A DNA stretch of 63,742 nucleotides. It comes from Thermus caldifontis. Lineage in GTDB: Bacteria; Deinococcota; Deinococci; Deinococcales; Thermaceae. The DNA is taken from assembly GCF_003336745.1 (NCBI RefSeq), contig NZ_QGMX01000013.1:1-63742 (forward strand), in the 5' to 3' direction. Positions 24,176-33,036 of this stretch are shown here, piece after piece (within the stretch, counting starts at the first letter, position 1; each line of letters opens with the position of its first letter). The position numbers and the translations under genes are program-made. Under the pieces are notes generated by a model that was not told where the DNA came from, did no database searches, and saw nothing but the letters and a program-made list of their open reading frames with translations.

Positions 24176-26068
24176 TTGAAGACCGCCAGGCGCTTTTCCC
24201 CCAAAGAAGCGGAGGAGATCTACCTGGTGCCCTACTGGGGAGCGGGGTTTTTCCGGGTAGGGCGGGACGGAGAGTTGGAGGTAACCCCCTTGGGCCCGGA
24301 AGGCCCTTCCGCCTCCCTTTTGGAAATCGTGGAAGCCCTTAGGGACGAGGGGCGGCCTTTACCTTTGGCGCTTCGGTTTCCCCAGATCCTCGAGGCCCGG
24401 GTAAAGGAGCTCAACGAGGCCTTTCATAGGGCCATGGAAAAGTATGGCTACAAAGGGGGCTACCGCGGGGTCTATCCCGTGAAGGTGAACCAGCGCCGCT
24501 TGGTGCTGGAAACCGTGGCCAAGGCGGGAAGGCCCTACCACTATGGCCTCGAGGCGGGGAGCAAGGCCGAGCTGGCCCTAATCCTGGCCCAGGACCTCTC
24601 CCCGGAAGCCCTCATCACCACCAATGGCTTCAAGGACGACGACTTCATCCGCCTGGCCCTAACCGGGAGGAAGCTTTCCCGGAACGTGATCATCACCCTG
24701 GAGAAGTTCGCTGAGCTTCCCCGGGTGATCCGAATCTCCAAGGAACTTGGCGTACGCCCAAAGCTAGGCATCCGCTACAAACTAAAGGCCAAGGGGGCCG
24801 GGCAGTGGGAGGCCAGCGGGGGGGAAAACGCCAAGTTCGGCCTCACCACCCCGGAGATCATCCGGGCGGTGGAGATTCTGAAGGAGGAAGGGCTTCTGGA
24901 TGCCCTGGTCATGGTCCACGCCCACATTGGCAGCCAGGTGACGGACATCCGCAAGATCAAGGCGGCGGTGCGGGAGGCGGCCCAGACCTATGTGCAGCTC
25001 AGGAAGCTGGGTGCCCCGCTCCAGTACCTCAACCTGGGCGGGGGCTTGGCCGTGGACTACGACGGCTCCAAGACCAACTTCTACGCCTCCGCCAACTACA
25101 CGCTTCCCGAGTACGCCGAGGACCTGGTCTACGTGACCAAGGAGGTGGTGGAGGCCCAGGGGGAACCCCACCCCATCCTGGTCACGGAGTCGGGCCGGGC
25201 GGTGACCGCCTACCACGAGGTCTTGGTCCTCGAGGTCATCGACGTCATCACCCCCCCGGGGGAGATCCGGCCCAATCCCCCGCCCAAAGAGGCCCATCCC
25301 CTGGTCAAGGAGCTTTGGGAGAGCCTGGAAACCCTCTCCCCCAAAAACTTCCGCGAGGTCTACCACGACGCCTTCGCCGACAAGGAAACCCTGCAGACCC
25401 TTTACGACTTGGGGCTGGTGTCCCTAAGGGACCGCGCCCTGGCGGAGGAGATCTTTTACCATATCGCCCGGCGGGTGTACGCCATCGTGCGGGATCTGCC
25501 CTACGCTCCCGATGAGTTTGAGGACCTGGAAAAGCTCCTGGCCGACAAGCTAGTTTGTAACTTTTCCATCTTTCAAAGCCTTCCCGACGCCTGGGCCATC
25601 CACCAACTCTTCCCCATCGTCCCCCTAAGCCGCCTCCACGAGCCTCCCACCCGCCAGGCCACCCTGGTGGATATCTCCTGCGACTCCGACGGCAAGATCG
25701 ACCGCTTCATCGACCTGCACGATGTGCGCCAGAGCCTGCCCGTCCACCCCATCCGCCCGGGGGAGGACTACTACCTGGGGGTCTTCCTGGTGGGAGGCTA
25801 CCAGGACGTGTTGGGCAGCAACCACAACCTCTTCGGCCAGGTGGGGGAGGCCCACGTGGTGGTGGACGAGGAAGGGTTTGCCATCGAGCGCTTTGTCCCC
25901 GGGGAGACCGCGGAGAAGGTGATCGAGAAGATGGGCTTCACCGCCCGGGAGCTTTTCCTGGGCGTGGAGCGGCTGGTGCGGCAAAGCCGCCTCTCCCCCG
26001 TGGAAAAAGGGGCCTTCCTGGAACGGTATATGCGGGAGCTCCAGGGCTACACCTACCTGGAGGACTAA
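24176..26068 (+). CDS. speA: biosynthetic arginine decarboxylase
   Basis: SpeA makes agmatine, the first step of polyamine synthesis in Thermus, where long and branched polyamines aid growth at high temperature. The protein is a PLP alanine-racemase-fold decarboxylase: YPVKVNQRRL holds the PLP Lys, GLEAGSKAEL, AHIGSQVTDIR, LNLGGGLAVDYDGS and DISCDSDGKIDRF follow. I chose TTG 24176 (630 aa) because GGAGGG lies six bases upstream; an ATG at 24152 in frame would add eight residues but has no such site. It may be co-transcribed with the DUF72 gene. Confidence 0.93.
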   Translation: MKTARRFSPKEAEEIYLVPYWGAGFFRVGRDGELEVTPLGPEGPSASLLEIVEALRDEGRPLPLALRFPQILEARVKELNEAFHRAMEKYGYKGGYRGVYPVKVNQRRLVLETVAKAGRPYHYGLEAGSKAELALILAQDLSPEALITTNGFKDDDFIRLALTGRKLSRNVIITLEKFAELPRVIRISKELGVRPKLGIRYKLKAKGAGQWEASGGENAKFGLTTPEIIRAVEILKEEGLLDALVMVHAHIGSQVTDIRKIKAAVREAAQTYVQLRKLGAPLQYLNLGGGLAVDYDGSKTNFYASANYTLPEYAEDLVYVTKEVVEAQGEPHPILVTESGRAVTAYHEVLVLEVIDVITPPGEIRPNPPPKEAHPLVKELWESLETLSPKNFREVYHDAFADKETLQTLYDLGLVSLRDRALAEEIFYHIARRVYAIVRDLPYAPDEFEDLEKLLADKLVCNFSIFQSLPDAWAIHQLFPIVPLSRLHEPPTRQATLVDISCDSDGKIDRFIDLHDVRQSLPVHPIRPGEDYYLGVFLVGGYQDVLGSNHNLFGQVGEAHVVVDEEGFAIERFVPGETAEKVIEKMGFTARELFLGVERLVRQSRLSPVEKGAFLERYMRELQGYTYLED

Positions 26069-26096
26069 AGACCCGTTAAGGCTCCGTTAAGGGGGT

Positions 26097-27191
26097 ATGG
26101 GCCACCCTATAGGCATGGCCTGGGTGAAACCCTCCTATACTGAAGGCAACTTGCGCCCCACCCTCGAGCTCCTAGACCCCCTCAATCCCCTAAGGCGCAG
26201 GATGGCCCTTGGGCTCTTGCCCATGGGGACCCTGTTGGCCCTGGTGGCCCTGGCCGCCTCCTGGCGCGGCGGGGTGGACCCCGTGGACCGGGTCTTCCTC
26301 CCCCTTCTCGCCCTGGGTTTTTCCCTCTTGGCCCTCATCCTCTGGCGCTTCCCCCGTACGGCACCCTGGGTCCTAACCTCGGCCCATGTCCTGGTGGCCT
26401 CCTACCTCCTGGCCACCCTGGCCTACCAACTCCTTATTAGGCCCAACCCCATGGGCCTATCCCCCGCCGCTTACTGGGTGCCCTTTGTGTACTTCAGCAG
26501 CTTTCTCTTTTTTCAGACGCAGCAGGCGGTGCGCCTAGCCCTCCTCTACCTCCTGACCCTCTTCTTTCTTTCCCTCCTGGGAGGCATCCGCGGCCACTTC
26601 CGTGCGGAACATCTCAACGCCCTGGCCCAGTTCTTCGGGGCCAACCTGGCCTATGTGGGCCTTCTCTACATGCTGGTGCGGGTTAAGGAAGGGTACCTGG
26701 AGGCCCAAGTGGAAGCCTATACCGACCCCCTAACTGGGCTTAGGAACCGGCGTTATCTGGATCTGGTGCTTGAGCGGGAGCTCTTCCGCGTCCAGCGGTA
26801 TAACCGACCCCTTTCCCTTATGATCTTGGACCTGGACGACTTCAAGAGGGTGAACGATACCTACGGCCACCCCGTGGGCGACCGGGTGCTAAGGGCCCTC
26901 GCCCGCTGCTTGGAAGAGCACCTCCGGCAAAGCGACCGGCCCGTACGCCTGGGGGGAGAGGAGTTCGCCATCCTCCTGGCGGAAACCCCCCTGGCCCAGG
27001 CCGTGCGCCTGGCGGGACGCCTGCGCCAGGCGGTGGCTGCCCTAAAGGTTCCCCCGGTGGCGGGGATGACCGCCAGCATCGGCGTGGCCGAGGCCCGCCC
27101 TGAAGACTCCCCCCTTTCCCTCCTCAAGCGGGCCGACGAGGCCCTTTACCAAGCCAAACGCCGGGGGAAAAACCGGGTGGAGGTGGGCTAG
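26097..27191 (+). CDS. membrane-bound diguanylate cyclase (GGDEF domain)
   Basis: It makes the second messenger cyclic di-GMP from GTP. The N-terminal half (about 40-200) has about six hydrophobic segments, forming a membrane sensor of unknown signal. The cytoplasmic GGDEF domain (about 210-364) has DPLTGLRNRRYLD, MILDLDDFKRVNDTYGHPVGD and the active motif GGEEF near residue 285. RQSD, five residues before it, is an intact RxxD inhibitory site. The start is uncertain: ATG 26097, ATG 26115, or TTG 26151 preceded by TATACT (26136-26141) nine bases upstream. It converges on metK. Confidence 0.88.
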   Translation: MGHPIGMAWVKPSYTEGNLRPTLELLDPLNPLRRRMALGLLPMGTLLALVALAASWRGGVDPVDRVFLPLLALGFSLLALILWRFPRTAPWVLTSAHVLVASYLLATLAYQLLIRPNPMGLSPAAYWVPFVYFSSFLFFQTQQAVRLALLYLLTLFFLSLLGGIRGHFRAEHLNALAQFFGANLAYVGLLYMLVRVKEGYLEAQVEAYTDPLTGLRNRRYLDLVLERELFRVQRYNRPLSLMILDLDDFKRVNDTYGHPVGDRVLRALARCLEEHLRQSDRPVRLGGEEFAILLAETPLAQAVRLAGRLRQAVAALKVPPVAGMTASIGVAEARPEDSPLSLLKRADEALYQAKRRGKNRVEVG

Positions 27192-27204
27192 TCCTTTTGC
27201 GGGA

Positions 27205-27280
27205 CCACCACCCTGGCTACGCCAGGGTGGAGTGGTATCCGGGGCCCCCAGTCTGACGAAGTCAGACTGGGGTAGTATTA
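27205..27280. terminator. two tandem stop-anchored palindromes between convergent genes
   Basis: Stem 1 is CCACCCTGGC / GCCAGGGTGG (27208-27217, 27221-27230). Stem 2 is CCCCAGTCTGAC / GTCAGACTGGGG (27246-27257, 27261-27272). On the minus strand the unit begins at the metK TAA stop (TAATACTACCCC), ends GGGGGCCCCGG, and is followed by a second unit starting ATACCAC. Likely bidirectional termination, and membership of the intergenic palindrome family. Confidence 0.75.
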
Positions 27281-28456
27281 AAGGCCGGCTTCCCGCCTTA
27301 GGGCCTCCACCCGGTCCGTCTCCTCCCAGGGGAAGCCTGCACGGCCAAAGTGGCCGTAGGCGCTGGTGGGGGTGTAGATGGGACGGAGGAGGTCCAGCTC
27401 CTCGATGATGGCCAAAGGCCGGGGATCAAAAACCCGCTTGGCCACCTCCGTGAGCTTCTCATCCGGTAAGACCCCGGTGCCGAAGGTTTCCACCCTTAGG
27501 GAAACGGGCCTGGCCTTGCCGATGGCGTAGGCCAACTCCACCAAGGCCCGCCGGGCCAGGCCTGCCGCCACCAGGTTCTTGGCCATGTAGCGGGCGTAGT
27601 AGCTGGCGGAGCGGTCCACCTTGGTGGGGTCCTTGCCGCTGAAGGCCCCGCCCCCATGGGGCACGGCACCCCCATACGTGTCCACGATGATCTTGCGCCC
27701 GGTAAGCCCGGTATCCGCATGGGGCCCCCCCAGGATGAAGCGGCCCGAGGGGTTGATGAGGTACTCCGTCTCCCCTTCCTTGAGGTACTCGGGGGGGATA
27801 GCTTGGCGCACCACCTCGCGGATCAGGTCTTCCCGGAGCTGGTCCTGCTCCACCTCGGGAGAGTGCTGGGCGGAAACCACCACCGTCTTCACATAGAGGG
27901 GCCGGTCCCCCTCGTAAACCACGGTGACCTGGGCCTTGCCGTCGGGGCGCAGGTAGGGAAGAAGCCCCGTCTTGCGCACCTCCGCCAGGCGCATGGTGAG
28001 GCGGTGGGCTAAGGTGATGGGAAGAGGCATGAGCTCCGGGGTTTCGTCGGTGGCGTAGCCGAACATGAGGCCCTGATCCCCTGCGCCCGTCCGGTCCAGA
28101 GGATCCGTGGACTTGAGCACCCGCCACTCGTAGGAGAGGTTAACCCCGCCGGCAATATCCGGGGACTGCTCGTCGATGGCGGTGAGGACGGCGCAGGTGT
28201 CGGCGTCAAAGCCGTACTTGGCCCGGGTGTAGCCCACCTCCCGGACCGTCTTGCGCACCAAGCCGGGGATATCCACGTACCCTTCGGTGGTGATCTCTCC
28301 CGCCACAAACACCAGCCCGGTGGTGACCAGGGTTTCCGCCGCCACCCGGGCCTTCCTATCCTGGGCGATCAGGGCGTCCAGAATGGCATCGGAGATCCGG
28401 TCCGCCAGCTTATCCGGGTGCCCTTCCGTGACCGACTCGGACGTGACCAGCCGCAA
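27278..28456 (-). CDS. metK: S-adenosylmethionine synthetase
   Basis: MetK forms SAM from methionine and ATP. The 392-aa enzyme has [20 protein letters not shown] at the N-terminus, [19 protein letters not shown] (the ATP-binding GAGDQG motif) and [17 protein letters not shown] (P-loop-like). TTG 28456 is selected: GGAGGG sits six bases upstream, whereas the in-frame GTG 28480 would put that ribosome-binding site inside the coding region. A TATACT box at 28501-28496 lies further upstream, divergent from murI. Confidence 0.95.
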   Translation of the reverse strand: MRLVTSESVTEGHPDKLADRISDAILDALIAQDRKARVAAETLVTTGLVFVAGEITTEGYVDIPGLVRKTVREVGYTRAKYGFDADTCAVLTAIDEQSPDIAGGVNLSYEWRVLKSTDPLDRTGAGDQGLMFGYATDETPELMPLPITLAHRLTMRLAEVRKTGLLPYLRPDGKAQVTVVYEGDRPLYVKTVVVSAQHSPEVEQDQLREDLIREVVRQAIPPEYLKEGETEYLINPSGRFILGGPHADTGLTGRKIIVDTYGGAVPHGGGAFSGKDPTKVDRSASYYARYMAKNLVAAGLARRALVELAYAIGKARPVSLRVETFGTGVLPDEKLTEVAKRVFDPRPLAIIEELDLLRPIYTPTSAYGHFGRAGFPWEETDRVEALRREAGL

Positions 28457-28539
28457 CTTCGTCCCTCCTTCGCCCCCCACCGGGGCAACCCTGATAGTAT
28501 AGCACCCCCCCTTTCCCGTCCAGGGTATGATGGCGGCTT

Positions 28540-29313
28540 ATGAAGGACCCTAGGCGGCCCATCGGCGTCTTTGACTCGGGGGTGGGGGGGCTTACGGTGC
28601 TTTCCGCCTTGCGCCGGGCCTTGCCCCAGGAGGATTTCCTGTACTTTGGGGACACCGCCCGGGTGCCCTACGGGAGCAAACCCCTCCCCATGGTGCGGCG
28701 CTTCGCCTGGGAGATCGCTGGGTTTTTGCTCCGACAAGGGGTTAAGGCCATCGTGGTGGCCTGCAACACAGCGAGCTCCGCTGCCCTTCCGGATCTGGCC
28801 GAGGATCTTTCCGTACCGGTCTTTGGGGTTCTGGAACCCGTGGCCAAAGCCGCCCAAGGCTACGGCAAGGTGGGCCTCATCGGCACCCAGGCCACGGTGG
28901 AAAGCCGGGCCTACGAGCGCTACGTGGAAGTTTCCTGGGCTAAGGCCTGCCCCCTCTTCGTGCCCCTGGTGGAGGAAGGGCTTTGGGACGACCCCGTGGC
29001 CCTTTTGATAGCCCAGCACTACCTGGAGGAAGCACCCAAGGACCTCGAGGCCCTGATCCTGGGTTGCACCCACTATCCCTTTCTGAAGAACACCCTGGCC
29101 AAGGTCCTGCCGGGGGTGAGGCTCCTTGACTCCGCCGAGGCCACGGCGGAGGCGGTGGCCCAGGCCCTGAGGCAGGAAGGCCTCCTCAATCCCCTGGGCC
29201 AAGGCCGGGTGGTCCACTTGGTCACCGGGGACCCGGAAAGCTACCGGAACCTGGCGGAGCGCCTAGGGGTGAGGGTGGAGGAGCTTAAGCGGGTCAGCCT
29301 GGAGGAGCTTTAA
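28540..29313 (+). CDS. murI: glutamate racemase
   Basis: MurI supplies D-glutamate for peptidoglycan. The 257-aa enzyme has FDSGVGGLTVL (residues 9-19), the two catalytic cysteines in VACNTASSAAL (about C74) and LGCTHYPFL (about C175), and GDTARVPYGSK. The start ATG 28540 lacks a Shine-Dalgarno sequence; TATGAT (28526-28531) ends eight bases before it. The stop overlaps the next ATG by one base, so murI leads an operon with the LOG-family gene and rdgB. Confidence 0.95.
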   Translation: MKDPRRPIGVFDSGVGGLTVLSALRRALPQEDFLYFGDTARVPYGSKPLPMVRRFAWEIAGFLLRQGVKAIVVACNTASSAALPDLAEDLSVPVFGVLEPVAKAAQGYGKVGLIGTQATVESRAYERYVEVSWAKACPLFVPLVEEGLWDDPVALLIAQHYLEEAPKDLEALILGCTHYPFLKNTLAKVLPGVRLLDSAEATAEAVAQALRQEGLLNPLGQGRVVHLVTGDPESYRNLAERLGVRVEELKRVSLEEL

Positions 29314-29957
29314 TGGCCAAGAAGCCCCTGATCGACCAGCTTCACCACGAGGACGCCTGGCGGCTTTTCCGCATCCTGGCGGAGTTCGTGGAGGGGTTTG
29401 AAACCCTTTCGGAGATAGAGGTTCCCCTGGTTTCCGTCTTCGGCTCCGCCCGCTTCGGGGAGGGCCACCCCGCCTACGCCCTGGGGTACCAGCTGGGGAA
29501 GGTCCTGGCCGAGGCGGGCTTCGGGGTGGTGACGGGCGGTGGGGGTGGGGTTATGGAGGCCGTCAACCGAGGGGCCTTTGAGGCAGGCGGGGTCAGCGTG
29601 GGCCTGAACATCGAGCTACCCCACGAGCAAAAGCCCAACCCCTACCAGACCCACGCCCTTTCCTTGCGCTACTTTTTCGTGCGCAAGGTGCTCTTCGTGC
29701 GCTACGCCCACGCCTTTGTCTTCCTGCCCGGGGGCTTTGGCACCCTGGACGAGCTTTCCGAGGTCCTGGTTCTCATCCAGACGGAAAAGGTCCACCCTTT
29801 CCCCGTCTTCGCCCTGGACCGGGCGTACTGGCAGGGGCTTCTCGGCTGGCTGCGGTTCCTCCAGGAACAAGGGGCCATAGACCCCAAGGACCTCGCCCTC
29901 ATCACCCCCCTGGACTCCCCACAGGACGTGGTGCGGGCCCTAAAGGGTGTATCCTAG
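29313..29957 (+). CDS. LOG family protein (TIGR00730-like nucleotide hydrolase)
   Basis: The 214-aa Rossmann-like protein has VSVFGSARFGEGHP, TGGGGGVMEAVNRGAFEAGG and the catalytic PGGFGTLDE motif of the LOG/lysine-decarboxylase-like family. Characterised members cleave the glycosidic bond of AMP or other nucleoside monophosphates, and some activate cytokinins. Here a house-cleaning role on damaged nucleotides fits its position next to rdgB (inference). It starts with the one-base overlap TAATG after murI. Confidence 0.87.
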   Translation: MAKKPLIDQLHHEDAWRLFRILAEFVEGFETLSEIEVPLVSVFGSARFGEGHPAYALGYQLGKVLAEAGFGVVTGGGGGVMEAVNRGAFEAGGVSVGLNIELPHEQKPNPYQTHALSLRYFFVRKVLFVRYAHAFVFLPGGFGTLDELSEVLVLIQTEKVHPFPVFALDRAYWQGLLGWLRFLQEQGAIDPKDLALITPLDSPQDVVRALKGVS

Positions 29958-29962
29958 AAGCG

Positions 29963-30574
29963 ATGCGGGTAGTTTTGGCCACGGGCAACCCCGGCAAGGT
30001 GCGGGAGCTGAAGGAGGGCCTGGCCCCCCTGGGCTGGACCCTTCTCTCCCTGGCCGATTTTCCCCTGCGCATGCCCAAGGAGGAGGGCACCACCTTCCTG
30101 GAAAATGCCCTCCTCAAGGCCGCTTACGTGGCCAAGGCCACGGGGCTTCCCGCCCTGGCGGACGATTCGGGCCTCGAGGTGCCCGCCTTAGGGGGGGAAC
30201 CCGGGGTCTACTCCGCCCGCTACGGGGGAAGGGAGACCGACCGGGAGCGGAACGTCTACCTCCTGGAGAGGATGCGCCACCTGAGGGGAGAGGAGCGCAA
30301 AGCCCGCTTCGTGGCCGTCTTGGTCCTGGCCTACCCCGACGGGCACGTGGAGGCCTACGAGGGCCAGGTGGAGGGGTACATCCTCGAGGCTCCTCGAGGG
30401 GAAGGGGGCTTCGGGTATGACCCCCTCTTCTACGTGCCGGAGGCGGGCAAGACCTTCGCGGAGATGACCCTGGAGGAAAAGGCCCAGTACTCCCACCGAG
30501 GAAAGGCCATAAAGGCCCTCCTCAAAGCCTACGAACAGGGCCCCCCACCCCGGGAGGTTTCCAGGCTGGAATGA
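29963..30574 (+). CDS. rdgB: XTP/dITP diphosphatase (non-canonical purine NTP pyrophosphatase)
   Basis: It hydrolyses XTP, dITP and ITP to monophosphates, preventing deaminated purines from entering nucleic acids. The 203-aa protein has LATGNPGKVREL (residues 5-16), LADDSGLEVPALGG and GVYSARYGG, and GFGYDPLFYVPEAGKTFAEM, all hallmark Ham1/RdgB segments. TATCCT (29950-29955), overlapping the upstream stop, ends seven bases before ATG 29963, so it may have a leaderless internal transcript besides the operon mRNA. Confidence 0.95.
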   Translation: MRVVLATGNPGKVRELKEGLAPLGWTLLSLADFPLRMPKEEGTTFLENALLKAAYVAKATGLPALADDSGLEVPALGGEPGVYSARYGGRETDRERNVYLLERMRHLRGEERKARFVAVLVLAYPDGHVEAYEGQVEGYILEAPRGEGGFGYDPLFYVPEAGKTFAEMTLEEKAQYSHRGKAIKALLKAYEQGPPPREVSRLE

Positions 30575-30587
30575 TCAGGGCCTTCCC

Positions 30588-31622
30588 ATGAACCTCCTCT
30601 CGCCCCACATCGCCCTGTACCGCCTTTACGACCTGGCGGATGAGATCGACCTTTCCCGCCTGAGTACCCCCCGGCTGCGCCTCTCCCGGCCCAGGCTGGG
30701 GGCGGTGCGCTTTGAAAACCCCCCGGCCCAGATAGAGCTCGGGGTAAGGAGCGTGGAGGGCATCTCGGGCCTGCTCACCGCCCGGCTTTACGAGTTCGGG
30801 GTGGCCTCCCTTTCCTTCCGGGTGCACCTGGGGGAGAAGGTGCCCTGGGAAGCCTTTCTGGAAAAGGCCCTGTCGCTTCCTGAGCTTCCTTTTTGGGAAG
30901 GATTTTTTCTGGCGGAGCTTTTGGCCCTGGAGCCCTACCTGCAAGGCGCCCTCCTGCGCCCTGAGGAAAAGCGCTTGAGCGAGGAGTTCACCGTCTACCA
31001 CGCCCTGGGGATAGAGGGAGAGAAGGCCCATGCCCCCCCTGTGGACCTCACCCTCCTTTGGATGGGGGCCAAGGAGGACTTCGCCCCCGAGGTCAGGCGG
31101 GAGATGGAGCGCTACCGCTACAGCTACTCCACCGAGGACCTGGCCCTTTTGGGCTTTGACCGGGTCTTCATCCTGGATTCGGAGGGGATATGGGACGTGG
31201 CCGACCTGGTGGAGTTCGTGCACGCCCAGCTTCTGGAGCTTTCCTACTACGACGGGGTCCTCACCCAGGAGCTGGAGGCCGTGCCCCAGGTGCTGAGGCA
31301 CCAGGGTCTTTGGAGCTATGGCAGACTCCAACGCCTAAGGCGGCGCCTTATGGCCCGGCACGCGGAGATCGCCGACGTGCGCGCCCGCATGGAGGGGGCC
31401 TTGCGCATCACCGAGGACCTCTTCTACGCCAAGATCTACCGGGCCGCCCTCGAGCTTTACGGGGCCCATGAGCTAGAAAGGAGCCTGGAGGAGAAGCTTA
31501 GGGTGTTAGAGGCCACCTACGAGATGGTCACCGAGGAGGTGGTGCACCTAAGAAGCCAGGCGGTGGAGGTGGGGATCCTGGCCCTCATCGCCTTTGAGGT
31601 GGTCAGGGCCTTTTGGCATTAG
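30588..31622 (+). CDS. RMD1/YagE (DUF155) family protein with C-terminal membrane anchor
   Basis: The 344-aa protein matches the RMD1/DUF155 pattern. A variable N-terminal region is followed by the core with LGFDRVFILDSEGIWDVADLVEFVHAQ-type residues. A helical segment then leads to a C-terminal transmembrane helix (VEVGILALIAFEVVRAFW). Eukaryotic members act at mitochondria; the bacterial role is unknown. It follows rdgB by 13 bases and is probably the last gene of that operon, as a promoter for malE follows its stop. Confidence 0.78.
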   Translation: MNLLSPHIALYRLYDLADEIDLSRLSTPRLRLSRPRLGAVRFENPPAQIELGVRSVEGISGLLTARLYEFGVASLSFRVHLGEKVPWEAFLEKALSLPELPFWEGFFLAELLALEPYLQGALLRPEEKRLSEEFTVYHALGIEGEKAHAPPVDLTLLWMGAKEDFAPEVRREMERYRYSYSTEDLALLGFDRVFILDSEGIWDVADLVEFVHAQLLELSYYDGVLTQELEAVPQVLRHQGLWSYGRLQRLRRRLMARHAEIADVRARMEGALRITEDLFYAKIYRAALELYGAHELERSLEEKLRVLEATYEMVTEEVVHLRSQAVEVGILALIAFEVVRAFWH

Positions 31623-31627
31623 GGGAC

Positions 31628-31655
31628 TTGCGTCCCGGGGAAGTTAGAGTATACT
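31628..31655 (+). promoter_or_regulatory. promoter of malE
   Basis: TTGCGT (31628-31633), 16 bases, TATACT (31650-31655). About 60 bases of leader follow, containing AAGCGGAAGCGTTACCACGC, a possible but unproven repressor site, and GGAGGTG before ATG 31718. Confidence 0.7.
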
Positions 31656-31717
31656 GCAACCTGCAGGGCGCGGAGAAAAGCTAAGCGGAAGCGTTACCAC
31701 GCGCCCGGAGGTGGGAT

Positions 31718-32914
31718 ATGAAACGAGCACTGGCAACACTGGCCCTCGGGCTCTCCTTGGCCCTTGCCCAGGGAAAGATCACGGTGTGGACTCACTTCGG
31801 CGGTCCCGAGCTGGAGTGGCTCAAGGCCCAAGCCCAAGCCTATGAGAAGACCTCCGGCACCAAGGTGGAGGTGGTGGAGGTCCCCTTCGGGGACATCAAG
31901 CAGAAGTTCATCCTGGGGGCCCCCCAGGGACAGGCGGCGGACCTGGTGGTCTCCATCCCCCACGACTGGCTGGGGGAGATGGCCCAGGCTGGGGTGCTGG
32001 AGCCCATGGGCAAGTACGTGACGCAAAGCTACCTCTCCGACCTGCAGGGCGTGGCGGTGGAGGCCTTCACCTTCGGGGGCAAGCTTATGGGCCTTCCCGC
32101 CTTCGCCGAGAGCGTGGCCCTCATCTACAACAAGAAGTACGTGAAGGAACCCCCCAAGACCTGGGAGGAGTTCCTGGCCCTGGCCCAGAAGCTCACCACC
32201 GGCTCCACCTTTGGCTTCCTCTACAACATCGGCGACCCCTACTTTAACTTCGGCTTCTTCCGCGCCTTTGGGGCGGAAAACGTTTTCGCCAAGGACGCCA
32301 AGGGCAACCTAGACCCCTCCAAACTCCTCCTGGGCGGCGAGGTGGGGGAAAAGGCCCTTTCCTTCATCAAGGACCTCCGCTACCGCTACAACCTGGTGCC
32401 CGAGGGGGTGGATTACGGGGTGGCGGACGGCGCCTTTAAGGACGGGGCCTTAGCCATGATCATCAACGGCCCCTGGGCCCTAGGGGACTACAAGAAGGCC
32501 AAGATCGACTTCGGCATCGCCCCCTTCCCCACCCCGCCCGGGGCCAAGAACCCCTGGGGTCCCTTCCTGGGGGTCCAGGGGGTGGTGGTGAACGCCTACT
32601 CCAAGAACAAGACCGCCGCGGTTAACTTCGCCAAGACCCTGGTCACCGGCAAGAACCTGGTTTCCTTCAACCAGGCGGGTGGCCGCATCCCCGTGTCCAA
32701 GAGCGCCGCCAAGACCCTGGAGAAGGATCCGGTGGTGGCGGGCTTCTCCCGGGTGTTCGCCCTGGGCACCCCCATGCCCAACATCCCCGAGATGGGCAAG
32801 GTCTGGGGCCCCTGGGCTAACGCCATCAGCCTGGCCATCCAGCGGCCCGACTCCAACGTGAAGAAGATCGTGGAGGACATGGTGGCCGAGATCAAAAAGG
32901 CCATCGGCAGGTAA
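31718..32914 (+). CDS. malE: maltose/trehalose-type ABC transporter substrate-binding protein
   Basis: The 398-aa family 1 binding protein begins with a signal peptide (MKRALATLALGLSLALAQG; cleavage after ALA or LAQ). The mature part opens KITVWTHFGG, as in maltose-binding proteins. FAESVALIYNKKYVKEPPKTW and AMIINGPWALGDYKKAKIDF are strong family segments. Thermus MalE1 proteins bind maltose, trehalose, sucrose and palatinose; the actual range here is unknown. It leads the operon malE-malF-malG-amylase. Its stop codon starts a palindrome that may reduce permease synthesis. Confidence 0.92.
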   Translation: MKRALATLALGLSLALAQGKITVWTHFGGPELEWLKAQAQAYEKTSGTKVEVVEVPFGDIKQKFILGAPQGQAADLVVSIPHDWLGEMAQAGVLEPMGKYVTQSYLSDLQGVAVEAFTFGGKLMGLPAFAESVALIYNKKYVKEPPKTWEEFLALAQKLTTGSTFGFLYNIGDPYFNFGFFRAFGAENVFAKDAKGNLDPSKLLLGGEVGEKALSFIKDLRYRYNLVPEGVDYGVADGAFKDGALAMIINGPWALGDYKKAKIDFGIAPFPTPPGAKNPWGPFLGVQGVVVNAYSKNKTAAVNFAKTLVTGKNLVSFNQAGGRIPVSKSAAKTLEKDPVVAGFSRVFALGTPMPNIPEMGKVWGPWANAISLAIQRPDSNVKKIVEDMVAEIKKAIGR

Positions 32915-32946
32915 CACCACCCCACCCGGGCTTTGCCCGGGTGGGG
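32912..32946 (+). terminator. stop-anchored palindrome after malE
   Basis: The malE stop TAA (32912-32914) runs into CACCACCCC, then a stem CCCCACCCGGGC / GCCCGGGTGGGG (32920-32931, 32935-32946) with a TTT loop. It belongs to the intergenic palindrome family. It probably protects the malE mRNA 3' end or partly terminates transcription ahead of malF. Confidence 0.7.
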
Positions 32947-32990
32947 ACCTTTGAACACACCTCGCCACGAAAACATGCGCACCCATTCGG

Positions 32991-33022
32991 CCCCCCGCGG
33001 GAACCCCTTTCCCCGTGGGGGG
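32991..33022 (+). promoter_or_regulatory. second hairpin in the malE-malF gap
   Basis: CCCCCCGCGGG / CCCGTGGGGGG (32991-33001, 33012-33022) pairs over 11 bp with one G-T wobble. It is followed by TATCGT (33025-33030), a -10-like hexamer six bases before malF. It may insulate or attenuate transcription into malF. Confidence 0.5.
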
Positions 33023-33036
33023 CGTATCGTTAAGCC

